A DNA stretch of 64,000 nucleotides from Edaphobacter dinghuensis (GCF_014640335.1 NZ_BMGT01000002.1:1364001-1428000); one strand, 5' to 3'. Shown: positions 33,652 through 43,845, numbered from the stretch's first letter. Numbers and translations are program-made. The notes: generated from the letters alone by a model not told the origin.

Positions 33652-34116
33652 ATGTATGAAGACTTCAAAGTAACCGACCGCTGGACCGGCGAAGAGCTCC
33701 GCTGCCTGTGGAAAGGCACCGTCGTCGCCATCGCCACGCGCCACGCCGATGCCACCGATATCCGCTTCTCCGTCAACGGCAAGCCTCTCTGGATCGCCAT
33801 GCCCAACCTTGCCTGGGTGGAGCAGAAGCGCCGCAACGGCCATGTCATCACCGACTACCTCGCCGCTCAGGCCGCTGGCCGCTACCTCAAGCACGCCATC
33901 GAGTCCGGCTACGACAACGGCCGCGAGATGTACACCATGACGGTCGAAGAGGTCCTGACCCACGCCGACGCCGTCGTGCGCGAGGTTGGCCGCACCGACA
34001 ACCTGCCCAGCCTTCCCGTCATCAACGAGAACATCCAGCCCGAGCTTGAGCTGGGACGTCTCCCCGGCGACAACCAAGGTCCCGTACAGATTCCACCCGA
34101 CCATATGGTCCTGTAA
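33652..34116 (+). CDS. Conserved-looking hypothetical protein upstream of acyP
   Basis: The 154-residue soluble protein starts MYEDFKVTDRWTGEELRCLW. A compact beta-rich first half (KGTVVAIATRHADATDIRFS, GKPLWIAMPNLAWVEQ) is followed by a helical second half (ITDYLAAQAAGRYLKHAIES, MTVEEVLTHADAVVREVG) and a Pro-rich tail. No catalytic motif or membrane segment is recognised. Coding statistics look normal for this genome. It ends five bases before the acylphosphatase start, so the two are probably co-translated. The function is unknown. Confidence 0.7.
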   Translation: MYEDFKVTDRWTGEELRCLWKGTVVAIATRHADATDIRFSVNGKPLWIAMPNLAWVEQKRRNGHVITDYLAAQAAGRYLKHAIESGYDNGREMYTMTVEEVLTHADAVVREVGRTDNLPSLPVINENIQPELELGRLPGDNQGPVQIPPDHMVL

Positions 34117-34121
34117 CGTCG

Positions 34122-34403
34122 ATGGTCTGCCACTACCTCGTCAAAGGTCGCGTGCAGGGCGTTGGCTTTCGCTGGTTCGTCCAGCGCGAGGCCGCCGAGA
34201 TCGGCCTCAAGGGCTGGGTTCGCAACACCGACGAGGGCCACGTCGAGATCGTCGCAGCCGGCGACCCCGAAGATTTAACGGAGTTGAAAGAGGCACTTCG
34301 TAAAGGTTCGCGCGGCAGCCGCGTCGATGCAGTCATCGAACACCAGCTCGACGAGAGCGAAGGCGCAAATCTCGGAGAGTTCAATATTGAAGGGGCCTGG
34401 TAA
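34122..34403 (+). CDS. acyP: Acylphosphatase
   Basis: The 93-residue enzyme hydrolyses acyl phosphates such as acetyl phosphate or 1,3-bisphosphoglycerate. The active-site segment GRVQGVGFRWFVQREA holds the catalytic Arg, and the catalytic Asn is in GWVRNTDEGHVEI. Length and fold pattern are standard. It follows the 33652 gene with a five-base gap and no separate ribosome-binding site, indicating coupling. The apt gene follows about 50 bases on. Confidence 0.93.
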   Translation: MVCHYLVKGRVQGVGFRWFVQREAAEIGLKGWVRNTDEGHVEIVAAGDPEDLTELKEALRKGSRGSRVDAVIEHQLDESEGANLGEFNIEGAW

Positions 34404-34454
34404 AAAAGGACTGAAAAGTCAGGTTTAAAAAATAAAGGAGTCTGGAAATTAACG

Positions 34455-34988
34455 ATGTCCTATAACTGCGAACCACTGAAGTCGCTCGTCCGCACCGTTC
34501 CCGACTTTCCCAAGCCCGGAATCCTCTTCTACGACATCACCACGCTGCTGAAGGACAAGGCAGGCTTTGCCCAGCTCATCGACGCCTTCGCCGCCTACTA
34601 CATCGGCAAAGAGATCGATCTGGTTCTCGGCATCGAGGCCCGCGGCTTCATCTTCGGTCCCGCGCTGGCCTACCGCCTCAATGCAGGCTTCGTCCCCGTA
34701 CGCAAGCCCAACAAGCTGCCCGCAAAGGCCGCTCGCGTGACCTACGATCTCGAGTACGGCAGCGACTCGCTCGAGATTCACCTCGACGCTATCCAGCCCG
34801 GCCAGCGCGTCGTCATCGTCGATGACCTGCTCGCCACCGGAGGCACCATGCAGGCCACCGTCCAGCTCGTCCGCCAGCTCGGCGGAGAGATTGCAGGTCT
34901 TGGCTTTGCAGTCGAGCTCGACTTCCTCAAGGGGCGTGAGAAGTTTCAGGAGTACGACGTCCTCAGCCTCTTGCACTACGACGAATAA
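34455..34988 (+). CDS. apt: Adenine phosphoribosyltransferase
   Basis: The 177-residue Apt salvages adenine with PRPP to AMP. The family blocks [33 protein letters not shown] and the PRPP-binding loop [16 protein letters not shown] are all present. The ATG at 34455 opens the usual family N-terminus. An AAGGAG lies some 15 bases upstream, which is rather far. The gene runs on into an alcohol dehydrogenase gene 16 bases downstream, likely in one transcript. Confidence 0.95.
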   Translation: MSYNCEPLKSLVRTVPDFPKPGILFYDITTLLKDKAGFAQLIDAFAAYYIGKEIDLVLGIEARGFIFGPALAYRLNAGFVPVRKPNKLPAKAARVTYDLEYGSDSLEIHLDAIQPGQRVVIVDDLLATGGTMQATVQLVRQLGGEIAGLGFAVELDFLKGREKFQEYDVLSLLHYDE

Positions 34989-35004
34989 CCTCAGGAGTTT
35001 CTCG

Positions 35005-36051
35005 ATGAAGTCTCATGGATATGCCGCACACGATAAGAAGTCGCCACTGGTTCCCTTCAGCTTCGACCGCAGAGAGCCCGGCCCGAACGATGTCGTCGTA
35101 GAGATCGCCTACTGCGGCATCTGTCACTCCGACATTCACCAGGTCCGCGACGAGTGGAACCAGTCCATCTACCCGATGGTTCCCGGCCACGAGATCGTCG
35201 GCCATGTCACCGCGGTCGGCTCAGCAGTGAAGAAGTTCAAGAAGGGCGATCTTGCCGGAGTCGGCGTCATGGTCGACTCTTGCCGCATCTGCGAGAACTG
35301 TAAGGCCGAAGCACAGCCCTACTGCGTCAAGGGCATGGTGGGAACCTACAACGCGCGCGACTACAAGGGCGAGCTTACATTCGGCGGCTACTCGAATAAC
35401 ATCGTCGTCGATGAGAAGTACACCTTCACTCTGTCGCCAAAGATAGATCTGGCGGCGACAGCACCGCTGCTCTGCGCAGGCATCACGACCTACTCGCCAC
35501 TACGCCACTGGGGCGCGGGCAAAGGCAAGAAGGTCGGCGTCGTCGGCCTCGGCGGTCTGGGACACATGGGCCTGAAGTTCGCCCACTCCTTCGGAGCGCA
35601 CGTCGTTCAGTTCACGACATCCGAGAGCAAGATCGAAGACGCCAAGAAGCTAGGAGCCGATGAAGTTGTCATCAGCAAAGATGCCAACGCCATGGCAAAG
35701 CATGCAGGCAGCTTCGACTTCATCCTCGATTGCGTGGCAGCAGAGCACAATCTAAACGACTATCTCAACCTGCTGCGGCTTGACGGCACACTCTGCTCGG
35801 TCGGCCTGCCGGAGCAGCCGCTGTCCATTGCACCGTTCGCCATTCTCGCCAATCGCCGCTCGCTTTCAGGGTCGATGATCGGCGGCATGGCCGAGACGCA
35901 GGAGATGCTGGACTACTGTGCCGAGCACAATATCGTCTCCGATATCGAGCTGACCTCCATCCAGAAGCTGCCCGAAGTCTACGAGCGCGTCGTTAAAGGC
36001 GATGTGAAGTATCGCTTCGTCATCGACATGAAGACGCTGCCCGCGCAATAA
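35005..36051 (+). CDS. Zinc-dependent NAD(P)-dependent alcohol dehydrogenase (cinnamyl alcohol dehydrogenase-like)
   Basis: The 348-residue MDR-family enzyme has the catalytic zinc motifs CGICHSDIH and GHEIVGHV. The structural zinc cysteines are in CRICENCKAEAQPYC, and the Rossmann motif is VGLGGLGHMGLKFA. It is close to the YahK/CAD group, which reduces a wide range of aldehydes with NADPH; the natural substrate is not deducible. The ATG at 35005 has AGGAG nine bases upstream; the longer open frame overlaps apt in another frame and is an artefact. It is followed by a strong hairpin terminator. Confidence 0.92.
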   Translation: MKSHGYAAHDKKSPLVPFSFDRREPGPNDVVVEIAYCGICHSDIHQVRDEWNQSIYPMVPGHEIVGHVTAVGSAVKKFKKGDLAGVGVMVDSCRICENCKAEAQPYCVKGMVGTYNARDYKGELTFGGYSNNIVVDEKYTFTLSPKIDLAATAPLLCAGITTYSPLRHWGAGKGKKVGVVGLGGLGHMGLKFAHSFGAHVVQFTTSESKIEDAKKLGADEVVISKDANAMAKHAGSFDFILDCVAAEHNLNDYLNLLRLDGTLCSVGLPEQPLSIAPFAILANRRSLSGSMIGGMAETQEMLDYCAEHNIVSDIELTSIQKLPEVYERVVKGDVKYRFVIDMKTLPAQ

Positions 36052-36087
36052 GCGACTGTTCTAAAAATTAGTTGCAAGGCTACAAAC

Positions 36088-36122
36088 GAATGGCCGTTTT
36101 CTCTTAGAGAAAACGGCCATTC
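36088..36122. terminator. Bidirectional rho-independent terminator
   Basis: A perfect 16-bp stem (36088-36103 with 36107-36122) has a three-base loop and AT-rich inner ends. It sits between the convergent alcohol dehydrogenase gene and efp, 37 bases and 25 bases from their stops. Confidence 0.75.
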
Positions 36123-36147
36123 AATCTTTCTTGTACCGCAGCAAACC

Positions 36148-36705
36148 TTATGCGCGGCTCATGTACGCGCCTTCAGCTGTATCCACGCGAATCTTTTCGC
36201 CTTCATTGATAAACGGAGGCACCTGCACCACAAGCCCTGTCTCCAGCTTGGCAGGCTTGGTGACAGAAGACGCCGTCGCCGACTTGATGCCTGGCTCCGT
36301 CTCCACCACGGTCATCTCGACCACCAGTGGAAGCTCGATGCCGACTGCCTTGCCATCGTGGAAGCTGACGGCAATGGTGAGGTTAGGCAGAAGATAATCG
36401 ACTGCATCACCCAGCGTGTCGCGCTTCAGCATGGTCTGCTCGAAGCTCTCGTCCATGAAGTAGTAGTCATCGCCGTCGTTGTACAGGTACTCCATCTTCA
36501 CCTCGTCGACGATGACGCGATCGATGGGATCAGGCGAGCGGAAGCGCTCGACGAACATCGCTCCGGTACGAACATTGCGCAGCTTGGCCTGAATGAAGGC
36601 GCGAAGGTTGCCCGGCGTGCGGTGCTCGACGGAGAAGACCAGATGAAGGTCGTCTTTGAACTTGATAATCATGCCCGGTCGCATCTGCGTGGCGGGAATC
36701 GACAT
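36148..36705 (-). CDS. efp: Elongation factor P
   Basis: The 185-residue EF-P relieves ribosome stalling at proline runs. All three beta domains are visible: KOW-like IKFKDDLHLVFSVEHR, the OB domain with YLYNDGDDYYFMD, and the C-terminal KPAKLETGLVVQVPPFINEG and KIRVDT. At the domain I loop tip the sequence is RTPGNLRAF. Asn33 stands where E. coli has the beta-lysylated Lys34 and Pseudomonas a rhamnosylated Arg; Arg35 is two residues away. So the usual modification is probably absent or different. The ATG at 36705 has a weak upstream site. It is a single gene sharing the 36088 terminator. Confidence 0.93.
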   Translation of the reverse strand: MSIPATQMRPGMIIKFKDDLHLVFSVEHRTPGNLRAFIQAKLRNVRTGAMFVERFRSPDPIDRVIVDEVKMEYLYNDGDDYYFMDESFEQTMLKRDTLGDAVDYLLPNLTIAVSFHDGKAVGIELPLVVEMTVVETEPGIKSATASSVTKPAKLETGLVVQVPPFINEGEKIRVDTAEGAYMSRA

Positions 36706-36818
36706 AAGAAAAACCCCTGATTTCTATTGTTGTATTTGAAAGTGGCAGAGTGGACAAAGCATCGCTGCCGACTCGCCCACAACCCTTTAATTGTAGCTCA
36801 GTGGGCCGTCCGTCCGGC

Positions 36819-37757
36819 TCAACCGCGGCCAAACAGGCGCTTAAAGAAGTGGCCAATCCAGTGGCCCACATCCGAATGATGCTGCGGCGCCGGAGTCGGC
36901 GGTTCTGCCGCCACTGGCGACGCTGCCTGAACCGTCGCTGGAGCATTCGCCTCTGCTGGCTCGCTGGGAGGCTGCGGAGCAGATGAATTGTTTCCATTAG
37001 CGTCATAGTTCAACGTCGTATCGACCTGTGCGTGAACTACACCCTGCGGAGCCTGCGGGACGGAAGCAGCAGGTGCAAGGCCATTACTGATGGCAGCCGG
37101 AAAAGGATGCTGTGCCTCCACCACCTGCTTTGTGTTGCCGCCCTTGATCGCTGCGTCCGCCAGTGAGAGCCCGGGCGCTGGAGCAGGTGGACAGCCGCAG
37201 GGAGAGCTCTCGTTGTCCACCACTTCCTTCAGGCTGCCGTGCTCAAACAGCACGTGTTGGCCTGGGCGCAGGTTGTAGCTCGCTTCACCGAACGCATCAG
37301 AGCCAGTCAGGATCGGCGCGTTCGCACCGCGGTTCTCGACGCAGGTATCGCCGTTGCTGGTGACACGAAGCATGAGGTCGAGCGGCCCGTTGCTGGCGAT
37401 GCCAAACCGCAGATCAGGCGTCATGATGACATCACTGGTCGTCGCTGCCATCTGCACTTCAATCGCGCCGCGATCGAGCGAAAGCATCAGCGGCGCTGGC
37501 CCTGTCGTGCTTTTGCCTGCGGTGATGTGCAAACCGCTGGTGGCGCATACGTGGATCGAGCCGCCGCGATTCAGCGTGACATCCGCAGTATGGTCTTTCG
37601 CGGTAACGGTGGTATTGGCTACAAGAACGGCGCGGCCATTGTTGACGGTAAGCTCGCCTGCCACAGTAGCGTCCTGCACAGCCACGTTGCCGATAGGCTG
37701 CTGGGCCTGTGCGGCTCCGCAAAGTACCGCGAACAAAAGGGCCAACTGGAGCTTCAT
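36819..37757 (-). CDS. Secreted hypothetical protein with FecR-like beta region
   Basis: The product is 312 residues. A signal peptide (MKLQLALLFAVLCGAAQAQ) leads a beta-rich region (VAVQDATVAGELTVNNGRAV, TTVTAKDHTADVTLNRGGS, LSLDRGAIEVQMAATTSDVI) that resembles the FecR-like repeat pattern. A CGCPPAPAPG segment and a Pro/Ala-rich, disordered C-terminal half ending in a basic tail (FFKRLFGRG) follow. It is probably periplasmic or surface-located; function is unknown. The ATG at 37757 begins 10 bases after the trpG stop, so the two may be co-transcribed, which would be unexpected for a tryptophan gene. Confidence 0.6.
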   Translation of the reverse strand: MKLQLALLFAVLCGAAQAQQPIGNVAVQDATVAGELTVNNGRAVLVANTTVTAKDHTADVTLNRGGSIHVCATSGLHITAGKSTTGPAPLMLSLDRGAIEVQMAATTSDVIMTPDLRFGIASNGPLDLMLRVTSNGDTCVENRGANAPILTGSDAFGEASYNLRPGQHVLFEHGSLKEVVDNESSPCGCPPAPAPGLSLADAAIKGGNTKQVVEAQHPFPAAISNGLAPAASVPQAPQGVVHAQVDTTLNYDANGNNSSAPQPPSEPAEANAPATVQAASPVAAEPPTPAPQHHSDVGHWIGHFFKRLFGRG

Positions 37758-37767
37758 CTTCACCACG

Positions 37768-38343
37768 CTACATCTTCAGGAAATTCTGGATGATCTCTTT
37801 GCCGTGCACGGTCAGCACGCTCTCGGGATGGAACTGCACCCCCTCAATCGGCAGCTCGCGATGACGCAATGCCATGATGGTTTCGCCATCGGCAGTCCTC
37901 GCGGAGACCTCAAGCTCTTCCGGAAAGCCATCCTGCGCGACGATCAGCGAGTGATAGCGTGTGCAGGTCATCGCCGACGGAATGCCCTTGAAGATGGTCT
38001 TGCCGTCGTGCTCAACCTCGCTGGTCTTGCCGTGCATCAGCTTCGGAGCGCGTACGACGTTGCCGCCGAAGGCCGCTCCAATGGCCTGATGGCCAAGGCA
38101 GACGCCCAGCAGCGGAACACGGTGCTTCGCCTTGGCAAAGTGCTGAATCAGCTCGATGCTGATGCCTGCATCCTGCGGCGTGCACGGCCCGGGCGAGATC
38201 AGGATGTGGTCCGGACGCAGCGCTTCAACCTCGGCCGGGGTCAGTTCGTCGTTGCGGCGAATCACCATCTCAGCGCCGAGTTCGCCCATGTACTGCACCA
38301 GATTATAGGTAAAGGAGTCGTAGTTATCGAGCACGAAGACCAT
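37768..38343 (-). CDS. trpG: Anthranilate synthase component II (glutamine amidotransferase)
   Basis: The 191-residue class I glutamine amidotransferase has [20 protein letters not shown] at the start, the [11 protein letters not shown] oxyanion region, the nucleophile Cys in GVCLGHQ, and the catalytic His-Glu in VQFHPES. It supplies ammonia from glutamine to TrpE, or to PabB as the dual-use PabA. The ATG at 38343 is standard. trpE lies 21 kb away on the opposite strand, and no other trp gene is beside it. The downstream secreted protein gene nearly touches its stop. Confidence 0.93.
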   Translation of the reverse strand: MVFVLDNYDSFTYNLVQYMGELGAEMVIRRNDELTPAEVEALRPDHILISPGPCTPQDAGISIELIQHFAKAKHRVPLLGVCLGHQAIGAAFGGNVVRAPKLMHGKTSEVEHDGKTIFKGIPSAMTCTRYHSLIVAQDGFPEELEVSARTADGETIMALRHRELPIEGVQFHPESVLTVHGKEIIQNFLKM

Positions 38344-38458
38344 AGGATTTCTATGATTTTACGCCTTTCACAGCAAATCGTCTGAAGACCTCTCATCGCG
38401 GCCTTCTGGCTGGATTTGGCCTCCAAACAGCGGTACACTCGCCACGTGAGTTTCGAGC

Positions 38459-38794
38459 ATGTTGCTTGAGGTCGCCAAGCCGATCGCCTTGTTGTTATGC
38501 ATGCTCTCACTGTGTGCCGTCTTCCACACGGCTTTTCTGGTTCCCGCCAGCGACCTGCATCAGACGCTCCTAGACTCTCTCGAACTATTATCGCTGGCTG
38601 CCGGAATCTCGCTCATCAGCGGATTGATCTTTCGCGAATCCGTAGAAGAGCCATCGGCTGACAATAAGCGGCTCATGACGACACTTCCAGTTCAGGTCTT
38701 CTATTGGGCTACAAGCATCATGTTGCTTCTCTTCGTCTGTTGCTGGTATTTGGAGAGTCACTGCATCTTCTACCGGGATGTACGACGTTTCTGA
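38459..38794 (+). CDS. Small hypothetical membrane protein
   Basis: The 111-residue protein has three hydrophobic segments: PIALLLCMLSLCAVFHTAFL, LLSLAAGISLISGLIF and VFYWATSIMLLLFVCCWYL. The N-terminus is short, the middle is a charged loop (ESVEEPSADNKRLMT) and the C-terminus is CIFYRDVRRF. It is not recognised. The ATG at 38459 has only a weak upstream purine tract. It is convergent with infB and shares the terminator at 38813-38840. The membrane topology makes a real gene plausible. Confidence 0.6.
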   Translation: MLLEVAKPIALLLCMLSLCAVFHTAFLVPASDLHQTLLDSLELLSLAAGISLISGLIFRESVEEPSADNKRLMTTLPVQVFYWATSIMLLLFVCCWYLESHCIFYRDVRRF

Positions 38795-38812
38795 AACTAG
38801 CCGCATTGCAAT

Positions 38813-38840
38813 GAAAAGGCGGGACCGAAGTCCCACCTTT
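38813..38840 (-). terminator. Rho-independent terminator of the rimP-nusA-infB operon
   Basis: An 11-bp stem with one mismatch (38815-38825 with 38830-38840) and a four-base loop is followed by TTTT on the minus strand. It lies 24 bases after the infB stop. On the plus strand it may also end the small membrane protein gene. Confidence 0.75.
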
Positions 38841-38864
38841 AGGTAGATAAAGCTACAGATTGTT

Positions 38865-41800
38865 TCAGGCGTTGACCGAAGTCTCGTTCGCCGTTGCAGC
38901 GGCGGCTTCGGCTGCGGCCTTCTCGGCCTTGCGTGCAGCGGCGGAGTTCTGGCCGAGTTCAGCAGCGAGCGTCTCCGTCGTGAAGGACTCGATGATGTCG
39001 CCTGCCTTGATGTCCTTGAAGCCCGCGAGATCGATACCGCATTCGACGCCCTGACGGACCTCGGCAACGTCATCCTTGACGCGCTTGAGGCTGGCGATCT
39101 TGCCCTTCCAAAGCTCCGTGCCATCGCGCAAAACGCGGACCTGAGCATCGCGCCGGATAAGGCCGTCGGTGACACGGCAACCTGCAATCTGGCCGACCTT
39201 GGTGATCTTGAAGACCTGCAACACCTCGGCGCGGCCTGCATAGTTCTCCTTGTAGACCGGTTCGAGCAGGCCATACATCGCCTTCGTGATCTGGTCCTGA
39301 AGCTCGTAGATGATCGAGTGCAGACGAATCTCGACGTTCTCGCGCTCCGCAATCTCTGCGGCCTTGCGGTCGGGACGGACGTTGAAGCCGATGATGACGG
39401 CGTTCGATGCGGACGCGAGCAGCACGTCGGACTCGGTGATGGCGCCGACGCCGGAGTGCAGGACGCGTACGCGAACCTTCTCGGTCGACATGCGCTCCAA
39501 CGAGTCGGCCAACACTTCGACTGAACCCTGCACATCGCCCTTGAGGATCAGGTTCAGGTCCTTCATGCCGGCCTGCTTGATCTGTTCGGCAAGGCCCTCG
39601 AGCGAGACGCGGGAGCTCTTGGCGAGCTGCGCCTCGCGCTCCTTCATCTTGCGGTACTGAGCGATGCCCTTGGCCTTGTCGCGGTCGGCCATAACCAGGA
39701 AGGTGTCGCCAGCGTCGGGCATACCTTCGAGACCAAGAATCTCGACCGGTGTGGAGGGCCCGGCTTCGGTGATGGAGCGTCCGCGATCATCGAACATGGC
39801 GCGGATCTTACCGAAGGTGTTACCGACGATGTAGCTGTCCCCGGTACGCAAGGTTCCGTTTTGAACGAGAATGCTGGCGACGGCACCGCGGCCACGATCG
39901 AGTTTGGCTTCGATGACGGTTCCGACGGCAGGACGATCGGGAACAGCCTTGGGCGCGCTGATGTCGGCCACCAGGCAGATCATCTCTTCGAGCAGATCGA
40001 GGCCGATGCGCTTCTTCGCCGAGACCTCGACGAACTCGGTATCGCCGCCCTGGTTGGAGGGCTGGAGGCCACGAGAGGCAAGCTGCTGGATGACCTTTTG
40101 CGGATTCGCTTCGGGCTTGTCGATCTTGTTGACGGCAACGATGATCGGCACCTTGGCAGCGCGGGCGTGGTCGATCGCCTCAAGCGTCTGAGGCATAACG
40201 CCGTCATCTGCCGCGACAACCACAACAACGATGTCGGTGACCTTGGCTCCGCGAGCACGCATGCGGGTGAAGGCCTCGTGACCGGGTGTATCGAGGAAGA
40301 CGATCTCGCGACCGAAGGCGGGAGAGTCGGGCTTGGTGACGTGGACCTTGTAGGCTCCGATGTGCTGCGTGATGCCGCCGGCTTCGCCAGAGGCGACGTC
40401 GGTGGAGCGGATGGCGTCGAGCAGCGAGGTCTTACCGTGGTCGACGTGGCCCATGACCGTAACGACCGGCGAACGGGCGATCTCGGCCATGCCGGTGGTG
40501 TCTTCGAGGAAGCCTTCGATGGCCTCGTTTTCCAACTGCTCTTCAACGGAGATGACCTGCGCGTCGGCGCCGAACTGGCGCGCGACGTCCTTGACCAGCT
40601 CGCCTTCGAGCGACTGGTTGACGGTGACGAAGACGCCGCGCATCAGCAGCGTTGCGATGAGGTCCTTACCGCGAACATCCAGCTTTTCTGCGAGGTCTTT
40701 AACGCTGATGCCCTCAGTGACGGTGATGGTCTTGGTGATCGGCACCGGCTCGCGGGGAATCTGCGCGCCGCCAAAACGTGATGGCGGCTGGAAGCCCTTC
40801 ATCGGGCCTTCTTTGGTCTTCTCGTAGCGCTGGCCGCCGCGCCGTGATGCTGGCCGCGCTGCCGGACGCATTCCGGGCTTCTCACCCGGACCGGGCAAAC
40901 CAGGAGCGGCACCGGGAGCTCCGCCGGGACGTGCGCCAAAGCCAGGACGGGCACCGAAACCGGGACGCGCTCCTCCGGGGGCAAAGCCGGGGCGTCCGGG
41001 TGCTCCGCCGGGACCGCCAGGACCACCGGGATAGCTGCGCGTCGGGTGCATAGGCCGACGCGCGCCAGGAGCGAGTGACGGTGGACGAGAACCGGGAGCA
41101 CCGGGAGCCTGTGGACGCGGACGCTCAAAGATGGGACGGCTGCGAGCCGGTGCTCCGGGAGCGACTGGCGGCGCGGTATAAATGGGGCGCGGACCGGTCT
41201 GCGGCATGATGACGCGACGTGGCGGAGGGCCAGCAGGCGCGGCCGGAGCCGGAGGAGCAGCAGCGGCCTCGGCCGGAGCCTCTGAGGCGGCAACGGTAGC
41301 AGCGACGGCGGGAGCAACGGCCGGTTCCGGCGCAGGAGCCGGTGGGACAGCAGCGGGTGGGGCGACGACGACCGGGGGAGCAACAACCGCCACGGGTGGC
41401 GTTGCTGCCGCGGGCTTCGCAGCAGGAGACGCAACCACAACCGGAGGCGCGACAGCCACAGGCGGTGTCGGTACATGAGCCGCGACAGGAGGCTTCGCGA
41501 TCACCGGGCCAACCGGAGGCTTGCTTGCAATCGCCGGAGCGGCAGGGGCCGCGGGAGTGATAATGTTCGCCGCCTGACGGGGTTGCGGGACGATGCGGCG
41601 CGGCGCAGGCGGTGTAGCCGGAGTTGGCGCTGGTGCAGCAGCAGCCGAGGCAGAGATGGAAACCGCAGGAGTCGCCGGTCGCGATGCCACCGGTGCAGCA
41701 TGAGCAGTGGGCGGAGGCGCGGCTACGACAGCCGTGGGGCGCGGAGGCGCAGCCTTGGCAGCAGCCTCGGCCTGCTTGCGCTCGAGGATCGCCTTGAGCG

Positions 41801-42041
41801 CATCGCCAGGCTTGGAGATCTTGGAGAGGTCGATCTTCGGCTTGACGTCGGCCTGTAGCTTACTCGCGCTCGCGGTGCGGTTTCCACCGTTGAAGTAGTT
41901 GCGTACTTTCTCAGCCTGATCGGCCTCGATCGAGCTGGAGTGCGTCTTTCCAGTAATGCCGATCGCTTCAAGCGCATCGAGAATCGGCCTGCTCTTTACT
42001 TCCAGTTCTCGTGCCAGATCATTGATTCGAACTTTGCTCAT
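38865..42041 (-). CDS. infB: Translation initiation factor IF-2
   Basis: The 1058-residue IF-2 brings fMet-tRNA to the 30S subunit. An IF2_N helix ([20 protein letters not shown]) is followed by a very long Pro/Ala- then Gly/Arg-rich linker (about residues 75-400), a second IF2_N-like domain ([20 protein letters not shown]), and the GTPase domain. G1 is GHVDHGKT near residue 530, G3 DTPGHEAF and G4 NKID. Domains II to IV end in [20 protein letters not shown]. The linker is longer than in E. coli IF-2 and probably disordered. It is the last gene of the rimP-nusA-infB operon, 136 bases after nusA; rbfA is not adjacent. Confidence 0.95.
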   Translation of the reverse strand: MSKVRINDLARELEVKSRPILDALEAIGITGKTHSSSIEADQAEKVRNYFNGGNRTASASKLQADVKPKIDLSKISKPGDALKAILERKQAEAAAKAAPPRPTAVVAAPPPTAHAAPVASRPATPAVSISASAAAAPAPTPATPPAPRRIVPQPRQAANIITPAAPAAPAIASKPPVGPVIAKPPVAAHVPTPPVAVAPPVVVASPAAKPAAATPPVAVVAPPVVVAPPAAVPPAPAPEPAVAPAVAATVAASEAPAEAAAAPPAPAAPAGPPPRRVIMPQTGPRPIYTAPPVAPGAPARSRPIFERPRPQAPGAPGSRPPSLAPGARRPMHPTRSYPGGPGGPGGAPGRPGFAPGGARPGFGARPGFGARPGGAPGAAPGLPGPGEKPGMRPAARPASRRGGQRYEKTKEGPMKGFQPPSRFGGAQIPREPVPITKTITVTEGISVKDLAEKLDVRGKDLIATLLMRGVFVTVNQSLEGELVKDVARQFGADAQVISVEEQLENEAIEGFLEDTTGMAEIARSPVVTVMGHVDHGKTSLLDAIRSTDVASGEAGGITQHIGAYKVHVTKPDSPAFGREIVFLDTPGHEAFTRMRARGAKVTDIVVVVVAADDGVMPQTLEAIDHARAAKVPIIVAVNKIDKPEANPQKVIQQLASRGLQPSNQGGDTEFVEVSAKKRIGLDLLEEMICLVADISAPKAVPDRPAVGTVIEAKLDRGRGAVASILVQNGTLRTGDSYIVGNTFGKIRAMFDDRGRSITEAGPSTPVEILGLEGMPDAGDTFLVMADRDKAKGIAQYRKMKEREAQLAKSSRVSLEGLAEQIKQAGMKDLNLILKGDVQGSVEVLADSLERMSTEKVRVRVLHSGVGAITESDVLLASASNAVIIGFNVRPDRKAAEIAERENVEIRLHSIIYELQDQITKAMYGLLEPVYKENYAGRAEVLQVFKITKVGQIAGCRVTDGLIRRDAQVRVLRDGTELWKGKIASLKRVKDDVAEVRQGVECGIDLAGFKDIKAGDIIESFTTETLAAELGQNSAAARKAEKAAAEAAAATANETSVNA

Positions 42042-42177
42042 CCGTCCCTTTTCGCTTTCCCTGCGCCCTTAGCTGTTCATATCAGCCTCATTGAGGTAGG
42101 AATCTTTGGTTGTAAGTATTATCGCTGAAATGCCTTTGGGGCGATTCAGCGAAGAATGCGTTGCATGGCTGATACGG

Positions 42178-43776
42178 CTAGCCACGGTCTGATCCATCGC
42201 TATCGATACCTTCGTCAGAGAACTCCTGGCTGTCGTTCACCAGAGAATCCACACTGTCGTTGTCTGACTCAATCTGCTCTTCGCGAGCGTCCGCATCGCT
42301 GAATGCGTCGCTTGCCTCATCTTCGGCTTCGGCAATCTCTTCCGAAGAGGTATCGTCCACCTCTTCAGCAGTGCCGGTCTCGGCTGCTTCCGCCAGAATT
42401 GCCTCTGGAGTCCTGGTCATAGTCTCTGCCTCCGCTTCTTCGTTTTCAGATGCAGCTTCGGCAGCTACGGGAGCTTGACCGGCAGGCCGCTCCTCGCCCT
42501 CTTCGTACTGGCCGAAGTAGTGACGGACAGCCACGGAGATCTTTTCTACGGTCTTTTCGCCAATTCCAGGCACCTCTTCGAGCTGCTCGGGGGTCATGTC
42601 GGCCAGTGCTTCTACCGTGGTGATGCCAGCGGCGATCAGCTTCTCGAGGACGGCTTCGCCAAGCTCTGTGACCTGCTCGATGGCCGTGGTCGGGCCGCCG
42701 GACATGGCCTGCATCTGCTGCTCGACCTCCTGACGCTTCTCCTCTTCACTCTTGATGTCGATCTTCCACTGCAGCAGCTTGGCGGCAAGACGAACGTTCT
42801 GGCCCTTCTTGCCGATGGCGAGCGAGAGCTGAGTGTCATCGACGATGACCTCGATCTGCTTCTCGCCGAGATCGGTGATAGAGACGCGGCTGACCTTAGC
42901 GGGCTGCAAGGCCTTCTCGGCGAAGGTAGTGATCTCATCCGAGAACTCGATGATGTCGATCTTCTCGCCGCGCAGCTCGCGGATGATCGACTGCACGCGC
43001 ATTCCCTTCATGCCGACGCAGGCGCCGACTGGGTCGACGTCTTTGTCGCGGCTCATGACGGCGATCTTGGTGCGCTCGCCTGCCTCGCGGGCGATAGCCT
43101 TGATGCTGACCGTGCCGTCGTAGATCTCGGGAACCTCGGACTGAAAGAGGTTCTGCACCAGCGCCGGAGCGGCGCGGGAGACGATGACCTGCGGCCCCTT
43201 GGCGGCACGGTCGACGCGAAGGAGGACAACGCGAACGCGCTCGCCGACGGCGAACTGCTCGAGACGCGACTGCTCGCGCTTGGGCATGCGGGCTTCGGCC
43301 TTGCCCAGATCGAAGATGATGTCCATGGGCTCGAGACGCTTCACGGTGGCGTTGAGGACCTCGCCGGCGCGATGGTTGTACTCGTTGAAGACGGTGTCGC
43401 GCTCGGCTTCGCGGACCTTCTGGAAGATGACCTGCTTGGCCATCTGCGCGGCGATGCGGCCGAGCGGAGTCGTGTCTTTGTAGAAGCGGAGTTCGCCGCC
43501 AACCTCGACCTCGGGCGCGAGTTCACGGGCCTGCTCGAGCGTCATCTGGTTGACCTCGTCTTCGACCTGCTCCGGAGTCTCGACGACGGTCTTGTAGACA
43601 TAGGCGCGGATCTCGCCGGTGTCGCGGTCCATCTCGGCGCGCATGTTCTCCTGCGTCCTGTAGTACTTGCGGGTCGCGAGGGCGATGGCGTCTTCAACCG
43701 CGCCTACGACGACCTCGGGCTCAATTCCCTTGTCCCGGCTTAAAATCTCAATGGATTGATACAAAGCACTTGCCAT
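42178..43776 (-). CDS. nusA: Transcription termination/antitermination protein NusA
   Basis: The 532-residue NusA has the N-terminal RNA polymerase-binding domain and the S1 domain (GEVLNATVKRLEPMDIIFDL). Two KH domains follow (KIAVMSRDKDVDPVGACVGM, VDDTQLSLAIGKKGQNVRLA), then one helix-hairpin-helix region (MTPEQLEEVPGIGEKTVEKI). The remaining tail of about 95 residues is almost all Glu, Asp, Ala and Ser. That acidic tail replaces the acidic repeats of enterobacterial NusA. It controls pausing and termination. It lies between rimP and infB. Confidence 0.95.
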   Translation of the reverse strand: MASALYQSIEILSRDKGIEPEVVVGAVEDAIALATRKYYRTQENMRAEMDRDTGEIRAYVYKTVVETPEQVEDEVNQMTLEQARELAPEVEVGGELRFYKDTTPLGRIAAQMAKQVIFQKVREAERDTVFNEYNHRAGEVLNATVKRLEPMDIIFDLGKAEARMPKREQSRLEQFAVGERVRVVLLRVDRAAKGPQVIVSRAAPALVQNLFQSEVPEIYDGTVSIKAIAREAGERTKIAVMSRDKDVDPVGACVGMKGMRVQSIIRELRGEKIDIIEFSDEITTFAEKALQPAKVSRVSITDLGEKQIEVIVDDTQLSLAIGKKGQNVRLAAKLLQWKIDIKSEEEKRQEVEQQMQAMSGGPTTAIEQVTELGEAVLEKLIAAGITTVEALADMTPEQLEEVPGIGEKTVEKISVAVRHYFGQYEEGEERPAGQAPVAAEAASENEEAEAETMTRTPEAILAEAAETGTAEEVDDTSSEEIAEAEDEASDAFSDADAREEQIESDNDSVDSLVNDSQEFSDEGIDSDGSDRG

Positions 43777-43845
43777 CGGTCACTTGTCCTTCACTGCCCA
43801 TACTGCAGGGCCTTCTGTTGCTTATCGTTACTTTGATGCGGGTAC

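Noticed and set aside
41182-41478. Ala/Gly/Thr-rich plus-strand frame in the infB linker
   Set aside because: It is the reverse strand of the Pro/Ala-rich IF-2 linker; low complexity explains the open frame.
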